Shown piece after piece: positions 1 to 7,842 of a DNA stretch of 64,000 bases; position 1 is the stretch's first letter; every line of letters starts with the position of its first letter. The notes beneath the pieces were generated by a model. That model ran no database searches. It had not been told where the DNA came from and worked only from the letters and a program-made list of their open reading frames with translations. The DNA is from Streptomyces bathyalis (GTDB lineage: Bacteria; Actinomycetota; Actinomycetes; Streptomycetales; Streptomycetaceae). Made by a program: the position numbers and the translations under genes. The DNA is taken from NCBI RefSeq assembly GCF_015910445.1, contig NZ_CP048882.1, positions 5,143,501 to 5,207,500 of the forward strand. Reading direction: 5' to 3'.

Positions 1-786
1 GCGGACCCGAGCGTCGACTTCAGCCGGTACGACCTGGTCTACCTCGTGGCCGACCCGGACGCGCGGGGCGTCGACTCGGACGCGACGAAGGTCGTGAACT
101 TCGAGACCCCCATCGAGGCCGACGGCACCGAGCTGCGCCGGCTCGTCACGGTCTTCGAGCAGAGCCCGCCCGACCGCCACGTCCTGGCACACGAGACCGG
201 CCACGCCTTCGACCTGCCGGACCTGTACCAGCGTCCGGCCTCCAACCTGGCCGACTGGGACACCTACGTGGGGGACTGGGACCTCATGGGAAGCCAGTTC
301 GGGCTCGCTCCCGATCTCTTCGCCTGGGAGAAGTGGAAGCTCGGCTGGCTCACCCGGCGCAACGTCAGCTGCGTGCCGTCCGAAGCCGGGGCCAGTACGC
401 ACAACCTGCGCTCGCTCGGCGCGGCCCCGCTGGGCAGCCGTGGGGACCGGAGGCTGGCCGTCGCACGCACGGGCCGGTACGAGGCGCTGGCGATAGAGGC
501 CCGCGACTCCGAGGGCAACGACCGGGGGCTGTGCGCGGAGGGCGTGCTCCTGTACTGGGTCCGCAGCGACCGCGCCTCCACGTACGGACCCGTGAAGGTC
601 GTGGACGGGCACCCCGGCACCCATGGCTGCTCCGACGGCTCGGTCTACCCGTCCCTCGCGGACGCGCCGCTGGGCGAGGGTGAGAGCTACACGACCGACC
701 GCGGCGGCGGGGTGCGGGTGGAGGTCACCGGACGCACGTCGGACGGCGGCTGGCGGGTGAAGGTGACCCGCAAGGACGGGGCGTAG
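1..786 (+). CDS. M6-family secreted metalloprotease, C-terminal part (5' end outside window)
   Basis: The frame is open from the first base to a TAG at 784-786, so the start lies upstream of the window. Codons at 190-204 encode HETGH within the context HETGHAFDLPDLY, the zinc-binding HExxH signature of M6 (immune inhibitor A-like) peptidases, which normally reads HExGHxLGLPDLY. The two His are expected zinc ligands and the Glu the general base. The downstream part, roughly 150 residues with two spaced Cys pairs, resembles the beta-rich C-terminal region of these secreted enzymes. The signal peptide and prodomain cannot be seen. Substrate is unknown; an extracellular protein-degrading role is inferred from the family. 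Confidence is high for the family and low for specificity. Confidence 0.85.
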   Translation, partial: ADPSVDFSRYDLVYLVADPDARGVDSDATKVVNFETPIEADGTELRRLVTVFEQSPPDRHVLAHETGHAFDLPDLYQRPASNLADWDTYVGDWDLMGSQFGLAPDLFAWEKWKLGWLTRRNVSCVPSEAGASTHNLRSLGAAPLGSRGDRRLAVARTGRYEALAIEARDSEGNDRGLCAEGVLLYWVRSDRASTYGPVKVVDGHPGTHGCSDGSVYPSLADAPLGEGESYTTDRGGGVRVEVTGRTSDGGWRVKVTRKDGA

Positions 787-937
787 CGGAGTGCGAGCCA
801 CGCTGGGAACCGCCGGCTCTGAAGGGCGATGAGCCGCGAATGATCTTCGTCCTCGCCGAATGCTCTTTGTCCTCGCCCTGGCAAGGGGGGTGCGGGCGGC
901 GAAGCCCCCGCTCCGCGAGGCGCAGCCGGGCAAGAAC

Positions 938-986
938 GACGAGGGCGAAGCCGTTCGCACTTTCCGCGATCGGCTTCGCCCTCGTC
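938..986 (-). terminator. Intrinsic terminator of the tRNA-Lys gene
   Basis: A perfect 16-bp inverted repeat (938-953 and 971-986, arm GACGAGGGCGAAGCCG) with a 17-nt loop lies 5 nt beyond the 3' end of the tRNA-Lys gene, on the side where its transcript leaves. There is no long U tract, which is common for actinomycete terminators. Confidence 0.75.
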
Positions 987-990
987 CTCG

Positions 991-1064
991 TGCGCCGCCA
1001 GGGACTCGAACCCCGGACCCGCTGATTAAGAGTCAGCTGCTCTAACCAACTGAGCTAGCGGCGC
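991..1064 (-). tRNA. tRNA-Lys (anticodon CTT)
   Basis: The minus strand folds into a full cloverleaf. The acceptor arm is GCGCCGC (1064-1058) paired with GCGGCGC (998-992), with discriminator A at 991. The D arm begins TAGCTCAG, the anticodon loop is CTCTTAA with CTT at positions 34-36, and the T arm carries GGTTCGAGTCC. The 3' CCA is not encoded. It reads AAG, the dominant lysine codon in this genome. Confidence 0.97.
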
Positions 1065-1849
1065 CTGGTGACGTCATAGACCCTAGCATCACGGTCCGCT
1101 GTTCCGGAAATCGGTTCTTCGACGCTCGCGGGGCTCCGACCTGCGCGTACGGGCGTCTGGAGGCGCTGCCGTGGACGGCGCCGGCGGGGGCGGACGCAGG
1201 CTCGCAGCAGCACTTCCGGGCCGGGCAGCCAGGGGTGGCGGACGTCGGGCGCGACGAGCCAGCGGGACTGGCCGGCCTTACGCGCGTGAGCGCCCACGGG
1301 TGTGTGCCCATCCTCGTGCTCGGGCTGGTGTTCACAGTGCAGGGCGGGGATGGTCACGGAGTCGCCCAAGCCCAGGCAGAGCAGGGAGGGGAACGTTTCC
1401 GCAGGCGATCCGCCGGCCCATCGGCCCCCTGTGCGCCACTCTCCCCAGCTGAGCAGGGCCGCCAGCCGCTGAGCCGTACCCGGGGCGGCGAAGAGGAGGA
1501 GGCGCCCACGGTGGACGGCCACCGGTCCGCTCCCCGGTCCGCTGGACCACAGCTGCTCCAGGATCAGCCGGCCGGTCAGCGGTGCCGCACTCACCCCGTC
1601 GAAGGCCGTGCCGCACGGGAGGACGCTGGGTGAGCCGGGCCGGTGCAGCCACAGGGCGTGGACGCTGGCCGGGAGCGTGCAGGCGGAGGCGAGCCAGTCG
1701 GCACCGGCCTGTGTGACGCAGGAAGCGCCCGGCGTGGCGGTGCAGGTCGTGCTGTGCGGCGCCGGGTCGGAGGCGAGCTCGAAGATGTCGGGGATGCCGA
1801 CGGGGTGGGGATGCGGGGGTGTGGTGGTTCCCCGCTGCCAGTCACTCAT
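1055..1849 (-). CDS. Conserved streptomycete protein of unknown function, overlaps tRNA-Lys
   Basis: 264 codons starting ATG at 1849, with no clear ribosome binding site just upstream. The N-terminal half (about residues 15-140) has a pattern I associate with streptomycete proteins sometimes labelled primase-polymerase-like (LPCGTAFDGV, then GPVAVHRGRLLLF), with several Cys at about residues 35-60. I cannot assign a function. The last 50-60 residues are Arg-rich and low in complexity, and the stop lies 10 nt inside the 3' side of the tRNA-Lys gene. This overlap suggests either that the protein really ends earlier and a frameshift extends it, or that the terminal segment is poorly constrained. 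It is separated from its downstream neighbours by tRNA transcription on the same strand. Confidence 0.55.
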   Translation of the reverse strand: MSDWQRGTTTPPHPHPVGIPDIFELASDPAPHSTTCTATPGASCVTQAGADWLASACTLPASVHALWLHRPGSPSVLPCGTAFDGVSAAPLTGRLILEQLWSSGPGSGPVAVHRGRLLLFAAPGTAQRLAALLSWGEWRTGGRWAGGSPAETFPSLLCLGLGDSVTIPALHCEHQPEHEDGHTPVGAHARKAGQSRWLVAPDVRHPWLPGPEVLLRACVRPRRRRPRQRLQTPVRAGRSPASVEEPISGTADRDARVYDVTRRR

Positions 1850-2049
1850 GAGGAACAGATGTACCGGACATGAGGTTCTGTTTTTGAACTTTGAATAGAA
1901 AATCGGACAAGCGGGGGCGGGCTGCAGTATTGTGCACGCCCTGCATATGCCTGATGACTTGGCGCTGTCACCGCGTCGGAACGCAAGCCGCTTTCAGGAC
2001 GTTCTCGCGCCCCGCGTCTTGCCGGAATCCATGTCGCGGCCTCCGCGCG

Positions 2050-2412
2050 CTACTGCGGTCCGCGGTCCTCGAGGAGCTCCCGGCCGAACTCGATCATCTT
2101 CCGCGCGTAGTCCTCCGACCAGTCGCCGCGTTCGGCCACGGCCGCGTCGGAGAGACGGTCGAAGCGCTTGGGGTCGGCGAGCTGCGCCGCCGCCATCGCC
2201 TGGAACTCCACTGCGCGGTCGGCCGCGGCACGGAAGGCCAGTGCCAGCTCGGTCGAGCGCTCCAGCAGTTCACGGGGGTCCGTGATCGTGTCCAGGTCGA
2301 AGAACTGCTCTGAGTCCTCCTTGCTGTCCGAGGGCTCGAAGAGCAGCGGTGCGGGTCGGCGGAAGCGCGGAGTGCCACCGCGCGGGTCCGGAGCCGAATG
2401 CGGCTCGGGCAT
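2050..2412 (-). CDS. Small conserved actinobacterial protein, function unknown
   Basis: 120 aa. An upstream in-frame extension exists, but the ATG at 2412 is chosen because GGAGGTAG lies just before it. The first 40 residues are Pro/Ser/acidic and probably disordered. Residues about 45-115 form a charged, helix-prone segment (DPRELLERSTELALAFRAAADRAVEF, part shown in two pieces here: DPRELLERSTEL and AFRAAADRAVEF) ending in EFGRELLEDRGPQ. No catalytic motif or membrane span is visible. It lies 133 nt downstream of the helicase gene on the same strand and could be a distal member of that operon, although its own strong ribosome binding site and the gap leave this open. Confidence 0.6.
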   Translation of the reverse strand: MPEPHSAPDPRGGTPRFRRPAPLLFEPSDSKEDSEQFFDLDTITDPRELLERSTELALAFRAAADRAVEFQAMAAAQLADPKRFDRLSDAAVAERGDWSEDYARKMIEFGRELLEDRGPQ

Positions 2413-2545
2413 GTGCCTACCTCCATGTGTCGTGGCCGCGACCATTGTCCCGCTTCGACGGCCCCTTGTGCAGGTCGGCGGCCACACGGCTGCGGAGCAC
2501 GGCGTCCGCCCGCGGGCTCCGGCGCACGCGCGGCTCGCCCCGGGC

Positions 2546-3949
2546 TCACTCCCGCCAGCGCACGGTGTGCGCCGACAGATGCGCGAGCACGGCGTGGTTG
2601 GCCTCCCAGCCGTCGGGGAACTTCACGGAGACTCCGAGCTGGACGGGCTCGGTGCCGGGGTGATCGTCGAGCAGTTCCGGGACGCCCGCGCGGCAGACGA
2701 CGACGCACGCGTGCCGGTGCCGTGAGGTCAGCACGCACAGCCGGCCGGTCTCCAGATGGAACGCCGTCGCGTCGGGGCGGCCGGAGAGCGGGTGGAGCAC
2801 CACCGTCACGTCGAACTCCCGGCCCTGCAGCCGGTTCGCCGTGTCGACGGTGACGTCTCTGGCGCGCAGCTCGGCCGGCAGGCCGAGCCCGGCCAGCGCG
2901 GACCGTACCGCCGCGGCCTGGTCGCGGTGCGCCGTGCCGACCGCGATCCGGTCGGCGGTGAGCGGGACCGGCCCCGGCGAGCGTTCGTCAGAGCTGCTGC
3001 CGTCGCGGGTGAGCAGGCGGCCGACGACCTGGGCCACGGCGGCGACGGCCTCGGGGTCCGTACGCGGTGTCAGCCGTGCGGGCAGTTCCAGCAGACCCCA
3101 GCCCGAGCCGGCCGCCTCGTCGATCACCCTGTCCGCCGCGCAGTCGCCCGCCGGCGTCCCGAGGACGAGCCGCCTGTCGCCGGGCCCGCTGCCGCTGCGG
3201 AAGGGCGTGTACGGATAGAAGGCGTCCGAGACCAGCGGCGCGGCCGAGGCGGGCAGCCGCCACGAGACCGGCAGCCGGTGCTGCGGCAGATCGGGATTGT
3301 GGGACAGCAGGGTGGTCACCGCGCTCGCCGACGGATCGTGAGTGAGGCCCGCCCACTGCTCGGCGCCCACCTGGCTGAACGGGTCGAGCTGGCCCGGATC
3401 GCCGACGAACAGAGCCCTCTCGAAGAGCCCGGCCACGGCCAGCAGCGCGTCGGAGCGCATCTGGTACGCCTCGTCCACGATCGCGTGGGCCCACGGCTCC
3501 TCGCCCTCGCCCCGCTTCACCCAGGCCCATTTCGCGGCGGTGGACAGGACGACGGGCAGTGCGGCGAGATCGGCGATCTTCGCGGAGGTGACGACGTTCG
3601 GGTGCTCGTCCAGCGCGGGATCGTACGGGCGGGTCTCGCTGCTGTGCAGCCGTCCGACGGGGAGCTCGGGGTCGGCGGTGGCCAGCCGCCCGGTGAGGTC
3701 GTCGACCTGGGCGTTGGTCTGAGCGATCACGATCAACGGCCGCCCGGCCGCGGCGAGTTCACGCGCGGCACGTACGACCAGAGTCGACTTCCCCGCGCCG
3801 GGCGGCGAGTCCACGACGACGCCCCGGTGGGAGCCGTGCAGCGTGTCGTGGAGGATCGCCGCGGTGGCGAGGGACGCGGCCTCGCCGGGATCGGTCTCAC
3901 CGGAGGGCGCCGCGGTCGTGGCCGCGGAGGGGTGAGGGGGCGCGCTCAC
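2546..3949 (-). CDS. Upf1/Dna2-like superfamily 1 helicase (AAA_11/AAA_12 type)
   Basis: 467 aa, GTG start overlapping the stop of the upstream gene by 4 nt (GTGA), so translation is coupled. SF1 motifs occur in order: Walker A SPPGAGKST (about 48-56), motif Ia AQTNAQVDDL (about 76-85), Walker B IVDEAY (157-162), motif III GDPGQLDPF (183-191), an SWR motif near 230, motif V with NRLQGREFD and motif VI-like VLTSRHRHACVVV near the C-terminus. This pattern is that of Upf1/Dna2-like SF1B helicases. It is compact, with little beyond the two RecA folds. The operon partner is a Cas4/RecB-like nuclease, so a joint role in DNA end processing, repair or defence is inferred. A general SF1 ATPase without unwinding activity is the main alternative. 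Confidence 0.85.
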   Translation of the reverse strand: MSAPPHPSAATTAAPSGETDPGEAASLATAAILHDTLHGSHRGVVVDSPPGAGKSTLVVRAARELAAAGRPLIVIAQTNAQVDDLTGRLATADPELPVGRLHSSETRPYDPALDEHPNVVTSAKIADLAALPVVLSTAAKWAWVKRGEGEEPWAHAIVDEAYQMRSDALLAVAGLFERALFVGDPGQLDPFSQVGAEQWAGLTHDPSASAVTTLLSHNPDLPQHRLPVSWRLPASAAPLVSDAFYPYTPFRSGSGPGDRRLVLGTPAGDCAADRVIDEAAGSGWGLLELPARLTPRTDPEAVAAVAQVVGRLLTRDGSSSDERSPGPVPLTADRIAVGTAHRDQAAAVRSALAGLGLPAELRARDVTVDTANRLQGREFDVTVVLHPLSGRPDATAFHLETGRLCVLTSRHRHACVVVCRAGVPELLDDHPGTEPVQLGVSVKFPDGWEANHAVLAHLSAHTVRWRE

Positions 3950-5601
3950 AGCAGGTCCTCACTGGTGACGGGGTCGGGTTCGGGGTGCTGCGGGTGGGAG
4001 GCCGCGGCTCCGGCGGGTGCCGAAGCGCCGGCGGGCCCCGCCGAGACGGGTTCGGCGGGCGGCCCGCCGTGCGTCCACGGTGTGTCCTCCACCTCGGGCA
4101 GCCCGGGACCGCCGCGCGGCGCGTGCTCGAAGAGCGTCCAGCACAGCCGCTCGCCCTCCTCCGGCACCGTTCCGGGAGCGGGCTCCTTGCCGCGCCCCAT
4201 GCCTCCGGTCAGCCGCAGCGTCACCAGGCCGGGCTCGCGGTCGTCCTTCCGTACGAACTCGGCGCTCTGCCGGGCGCCTTCGTCCATCACGCGGTGTGCC
4301 TTGACGCCGTCGCCGAGATGCGGACGGTCCTGCGTTCTCACCGTGACAAGCGGGCGCGGCATGGCCCGTTTGCCTTCCGAGTACGCCATCTCCACCGAGA
4401 CGACCTCACCCGCGAACGCCTCGCCCGAGAACCGCCGTTCGGCCATGACGAGGGGATCGTCGAGCGCCTCCTGCGCCTCCAGCCGGGCCTGTTCGCGCTC
4501 GCGCTGTGCGAGCTTGGCGGCAGCGGTCACGGCGTCGTCCCGCCGCGGCTGCGGCGGTTCCCCAGCGCGCACCCGGTCGCGGTGCGCGGTGTAGGACCAG
4601 CGGTCGCGCTTGAAGCGCTCCGCCACGTGCTCGCCCTCCGGCAGCGTCCGCAGCAGATCGATGCCGCGCCACACGGCGTCCCACGCGGGTCGCAGCTGGG
4701 AGGCGATCAGCTCGCGCACCTCGTCCTCCGCGCCGGGGACGCCCGCGTCGAAGCGGTCGATCGCGGGGGACAGCAGCCTGTTGTCGAACGCGGGGTCGGT
4801 GGCCGGGCCCGCGGGCGGACACAGCAACTGCCCCGAACCGTCCCGCTGGACCTCCGCCCGGAGCGCCGCCTCGCCGCCCTTCAGACCGTCCGGCGGGTCG
4901 ATCCACGCCAGCAGTGCACCCAGGTGCTGGTCCTCCAACGCGCTCTGGCCGGTGGCCCAGTGCCGCGCCAGCAGCTCGGTCATGGACACCAGCAGTGAGG
5001 AGCCGGGGACACGGGCGCGTTCGCCGTACAGAGTCAGCCAGCGGCCGAGCAGCGGCACACGCGGAGGGACGAAGTACTGCGCCCGGGCCTGTGGTTGCTG
5101 CCCTTGCTGCGAGTCGGGAGGGAGGCCGGCGGACCCTCCGTCCGGGTCCTCTTCGGCGGTGCGCCGGAAGCGCATGGAGCGCCCCAGCAGCCGTACGAAG
5201 TCGGCGCCGGGGCCGTTGGGGACGACCAACTGCGGTGCGTCCGCGCACAGTTCGACCTGGACCGGCACCTTCTTGCCGGTTTCCGGGTCCGTCTCCTTGC
5301 GCTCCTCCCACTCGATGTCGTCCTGTGCCGATTCCAGGTGCGGCAGCACGGCGGCGGCGAGGCCGGCAAGGAAGGCGAAGCGCAGATCGCGGTCGCGGGG
5401 CTGCGGCACGACCAGCAGTTCCGGGGTCTCGCGGTCGGCGCCGACCATGGCTCCGAGCGGCGCTCCCGCCTCGCCCGCCGTGGTCAACGGGACGAGGACC
5501 AGGGGCCGTTCCGCCAGGTGCCGGTGGCGCACGGTCGTCCTGGGCTGTGCACGTCCGGCCGCGGCGGCCTCCATACGGGCGAGCGCGGACATCAACGACA
5601 C
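3946..5601 (-). CDS. Unknown 551-aa protein between nuclease and helicase genes
   Basis: No recognised domain. GTG at 5601 is preferred because GGGGAG lies 5 nt upstream; the ATG at 5592 would be too far from it. The N-terminal 150 residues look like a compact alpha/beta fold (segments LVLVPLTTAGEAG and PELLVVPQPRD). A middle helical part contains RVPGSSLLVSMTELLARHW and LGALLAWIDPPDG. A highly charged helix (LAQREREQARLEAQEALDD, about residues 360-385) follows, then a beta-rich segment with LVTVRTQDRP. The last 45 residues are Pro/Ala/Gly-rich and probably disordered. There is no signal peptide or transmembrane span, so it is cytoplasmic. It is sandwiched between nuclease and helicase, 49 nt after the former and overlapping the latter by 4 nt. 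It may bridge or load the two; this is inference. Confidence 0.75.
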   Translation of the reverse strand: MSLMSALARMEAAAAGRAQPRTTVRHRHLAERPLVLVPLTTAGEAGAPLGAMVGADRETPELLVVPQPRDRDLRFAFLAGLAAAVLPHLESAQDDIEWEERKETDPETGKKVPVQVELCADAPQLVVPNGPGADFVRLLGRSMRFRRTAEEDPDGGSAGLPPDSQQGQQPQARAQYFVPPRVPLLGRWLTLYGERARVPGSSLLVSMTELLARHWATGQSALEDQHLGALLAWIDPPDGLKGGEAALRAEVQRDGSGQLLCPPAGPATDPAFDNRLLSPAIDRFDAGVPGAEDEVRELIASQLRPAWDAVWRGIDLLRTLPEGEHVAERFKRDRWSYTAHRDRVRAGEPPQPRRDDAVTAAAKLAQREREQARLEAQEALDDPLVMAERRFSGEAFAGEVVSVEMAYSEGKRAMPRPLVTVRTQDRPHLGDGVKAHRVMDEGARQSAEFVRKDDREPGLVTLRLTGGMGRGKEPAPGTVPEEGERLCWTLFEHAPRGGPGLPEVEDTPWTHGGPPAEPVSAGPAGASAPAGAAASHPQHPEPDPVTSEDLL

Positions 5602-5650
5602 GGTGGCTCCCCGCAGTTGCGGAGCCCCGTGGCGCTGGTCGAGGCGGCGT

Positions 5651-6868
5651 TCAGCACGGCGCGCCTCCCAGCGCCTCGGCGCGCAGCCGCGCCGCCCGGC
5701 GCAGGGCGGCCGCCGCGGGCTCCTCCGCGTACGTACCGCCTTCGGCGCCGGCGCCGGAGTCGGAGCCCGGGCCGCTTCCTTCCAGGTCCACGCTGGGATC
5801 GCCTCCCTCGGGTGGCCGTTCGCCGGCTGCCGAGAGCACGGCGTCGATCGTCGTGAAGCCGCCCAGCTCACCCCGCACCGACCGGCCCAGCGACTCCACC
5901 GCACCGGCCGCACGCGCGCGGTCGCGGCAGTGGAACGCCAGCTCGCACGTGGAGAGGCATTCGGGGGCGTACGCCGCGGCCACCGACTCGACGGCGGCGG
6001 CCAGTTCGGGCACGGGCCGGGAAGGGTCGAAGACCGTGCCGTCGGGAAGCGCTGCGGCGATCTCCTCGAGCCGGGTGAGACGGGCCAGTTGGCGCCGCGT
6101 CGTGGCGACCTGCTTGCGGATGTCCACGCCGTGCGCCGTCGGGAGGTTGGAGAAGTCCTTCGGGCACACCAGCAGAGCGTGCTCGCGAACCGCTCCCTCC
6201 ACGCCGGGCTCCCCGAGGGCGAGTGCGTAGACGGCGGCCTGACGGGCGGCGGCTCCGACCTTCGCGGCATCCGCCGAACCGTCCAGGATCGGGAAGGACT
6301 TGATCTCGACGACCGTGTGGCTGCCGTCCGGATGGACGGCGATCGCGTCCGGTTCGAGGTAGGCCGTCGAACCGGCGACTTCGAGCGCCAGCATCGGGTG
6401 GAAGAGCAGGGCCCATCCGCCGTCGGCGTCGTCCGTGGCCTCGCCGGTCTCCCCGGCCTGCGGCCGCTCAAGTGCCAGGCGGGTACGGGCAGTACGGCCC
6501 GCCGGGCCGTCCGCGGACAGGTCGGGGAGGGCGACCGTGCCCGGCTCGGGCGGCGTCTCGCCCGTGCTGGCACACAGCAGCCGTATCAGCTCCGCGCCGC
6601 CGTCCGACTTGACCCTCGCCTCGAAGGAATTGCCTCGGGCGAAGGCGAACTGGGACTGGCCGAAGGGCGCCGGCGCCCCCAACGCGCGGGCCACAGCGGC
6701 CTTGTCGACCCCCGCACCGTCCAGCAGTGCCCGCCTCCGGCAGCCCGGGTTCGCGGCGAGGGCGGCCAGGGCGCGGGCGTCCATCGGGCGCGGCGGGACG
6801 TCGGGGCCGCCGCGCAGCTCGGCGAGACGCCGTCGCAGCGCGCCGGCGCTGCCGTGTGAGTGGGTCAT
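5651..6868 (-). CDS. PD-(D/E)XK nuclease of RecB/Cas4 type with Fe-S cysteine set
   Basis: 405 aa; ATG at 6868. RecB-family nuclease motifs are visible: GNSFE (residues 79-83, motif I), PDAI (D174, motif II), VVEIKSF (E188-x-K190, motif III) and RQAAVYAL (Q210xxxY214, the QxxxY motif). Cysteines C43, C304, C308 and C314 form the one-plus-three arrangement that holds a 4Fe-4S cluster in Cas4, AddB and Dna2 nucleases. The protein is therefore predicted to be a metal-dependent DNA exonuclease or flap nuclease. It is first in a three-gene minus-strand operon with an unknown protein and an SF1 helicase. The C-terminal 80 residues are Gly/Ala/Glu-rich. No CRISPR array or other cas gene is in the window, so this is not a typical Cas4. 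Confidence 0.82.
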   Translation of the reverse strand: MTHSHGSAGALRRRLAELRGGPDVPPRPMDARALAALAANPGCRRRALLDGAGVDKAAVARALGAPAPFGQSQFAFARGNSFEARVKSDGGAELIRLLCASTGETPPEPGTVALPDLSADGPAGRTARTRLALERPQAGETGEATDDADGGWALLFHPMLALEVAGSTAYLEPDAIAVHPDGSHTVVEIKSFPILDGSADAAKVGAAARQAAVYALALGEPGVEGAVREHALLVCPKDFSNLPTAHGVDIRKQVATTRRQLARLTRLEEIAAALPDGTVFDPSRPVPELAAAVESVAAAYAPECLSTCELAFHCRDRARAAGAVESLGRSVRGELGGFTTIDAVLSAAGERPPEGGDPSVDLEGSGPGSDSGAGAEGGTYAEEPAAAALRRAARLRAEALGGAPC

Positions 6869-7115
6869 CGGCGCACCCTCGCGGAAGACTGCATTACCTG
6901 CGGAAGTGTGGCATCCGGAACCGACAGACGCCGCACCGGCGCCCGCGCGCCTGTCCCGCTCCGCGGCGACGGCAGGGGTGAACATGGGGCGAGAACGGCA
7001 GAGATGACCGAATGCCGGGCAGTGGCAGTCAGCAGGCAGGCAGCTGCCGGACGACGGCAGCCGAGTGCCACGGTCATGGTCTGCCACCACCCTCCGACGG
7101 CTGAAGAGGTTCTCC

Positions 7116-7712
7116 ATGGCAGCGCGCATCCTGCTCGTACGGCACGGCCGGACAGAGTGGTCCACGACCGGACAGCACACCAGCCGCACCGACGTCCCGT
7201 TGCTCGAATCGGGCCGCGACGACGCCCGGCTCCTGGGCGAACGGCTCAAGAGCGAGCCGTGGAACGGCCTCCCCGGAGCCGAGGTGCGCACCAGCCCGCT
7301 CTCCCGCGCCCGTGAGACGTGCGACATCGCCGGCTTCGGCGACCGTGCCACCGAGTGGGACGCACTGCGGGAGTGGGACTACGGCGCGTACGAAGGACTG
7401 ACGACGAAGCAGATCCGCGAGGACACGGGCACCGACTGGTACATCTGGCGGGACGGAGTCGTCGACGGCGAGACCAAGAGCGAGGTCGCCGCGCGTGCCG
7501 ACGGCATCGTCGAGTGGGCGCGGTCGGCGGACCGCGATGTGCTCGTCTTCGCGCACGGCCACATCCTGCGCGTGCTGGGGGCGCGCTGGCTCGGGCAGGA
7601 GACCCCGTTCGGGGGATGCCTGTCCCTCTCGCCGGCCTCCTTCTCGGTGCTCGGCTGGGCCTACGGCAAGCCGGCGATCAGCCGCTGGAACGACACGGGA
7701 CATCTGGACTGA
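7116..7712 (+). CDS. Histidine phosphatase family protein (phosphoglycerate-mutase-like)
   Basis: 198 aa; ATG at 7116 with GAAGAGG upstream. The N-terminal LLVRHGRTEWS is the RHG catalytic signature, in which the His is phosphorylated during turnover. The second conserved His is in VFAHGHILRVLG (about residue 145-155), and the Arg in SPLSRARETC fits the phosphate pocket. Length matches the acid phosphatase or cofactor-dependent mutase branch. Substrate is not evident: cobalamin-pathway and phosphosugar phosphatases look alike at this level. It is monocistronic, faces away from the nuclease operon, and converges on the TPR regulator. Confidence 0.88.
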   Translation: MAARILLVRHGRTEWSTTGQHTSRTDVPLLESGRDDARLLGERLKSEPWNGLPGAEVRTSPLSRARETCDIAGFGDRATEWDALREWDYGAYEGLTTKQIREDTGTDWYIWRDGVVDGETKSEVAARADGIVEWARSADRDVLVFAHGHILRVLGARWLGQETPFGGCLSLSPASFSVLGWAYGKPAISRWNDTGHLD

Positions 7713-7749
7713 GCGGCGCGCGGACCCTTCGTGGAGCATGCGTGCCGGC

Positions 7750-7842
7750 CCTGTCAGTGCCTGTGCCGCTGCTGACAGGCCCGGGTCAGACCCCTGTCAG
7801 GCGCTGCCAGGCCTGCCATCAGGCTCTCTCCGGTGCTGTCAG
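7750..7842. repeat. CTGTCAG heptamer cluster between convergent genes
   Basis: CTGTCAG occurs at 7751-7757, 7794-7800 and 7836-7842, and its complement CTGACAG at 7772-7778. CCTGTCAG (7750-7757) and CTGACAGG (7772-7779) can form an 8-bp hairpin. The array fills the gap between two convergent genes and its last copy covers the stop codon of the minus-strand gene, so a bidirectional terminator is the simplest reading. Confidence 0.45.

Noticed and set aside
2756..4594. 612-codon plus-strand ORF opposite the helicase operon
   Set aside because: Antisense shadow caused by high G+C; Arg/Gly-rich, no motif, no ribosome binding site, while the minus strand shows clear helicase motifs.
5651..6868. 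Cas4 of a CRISPR-Cas system
   Set aside because: No CRISPR repeats and no other cas gene in the window; the helicase partner and operon layout point to a Dna2/AddB-like nuclease.
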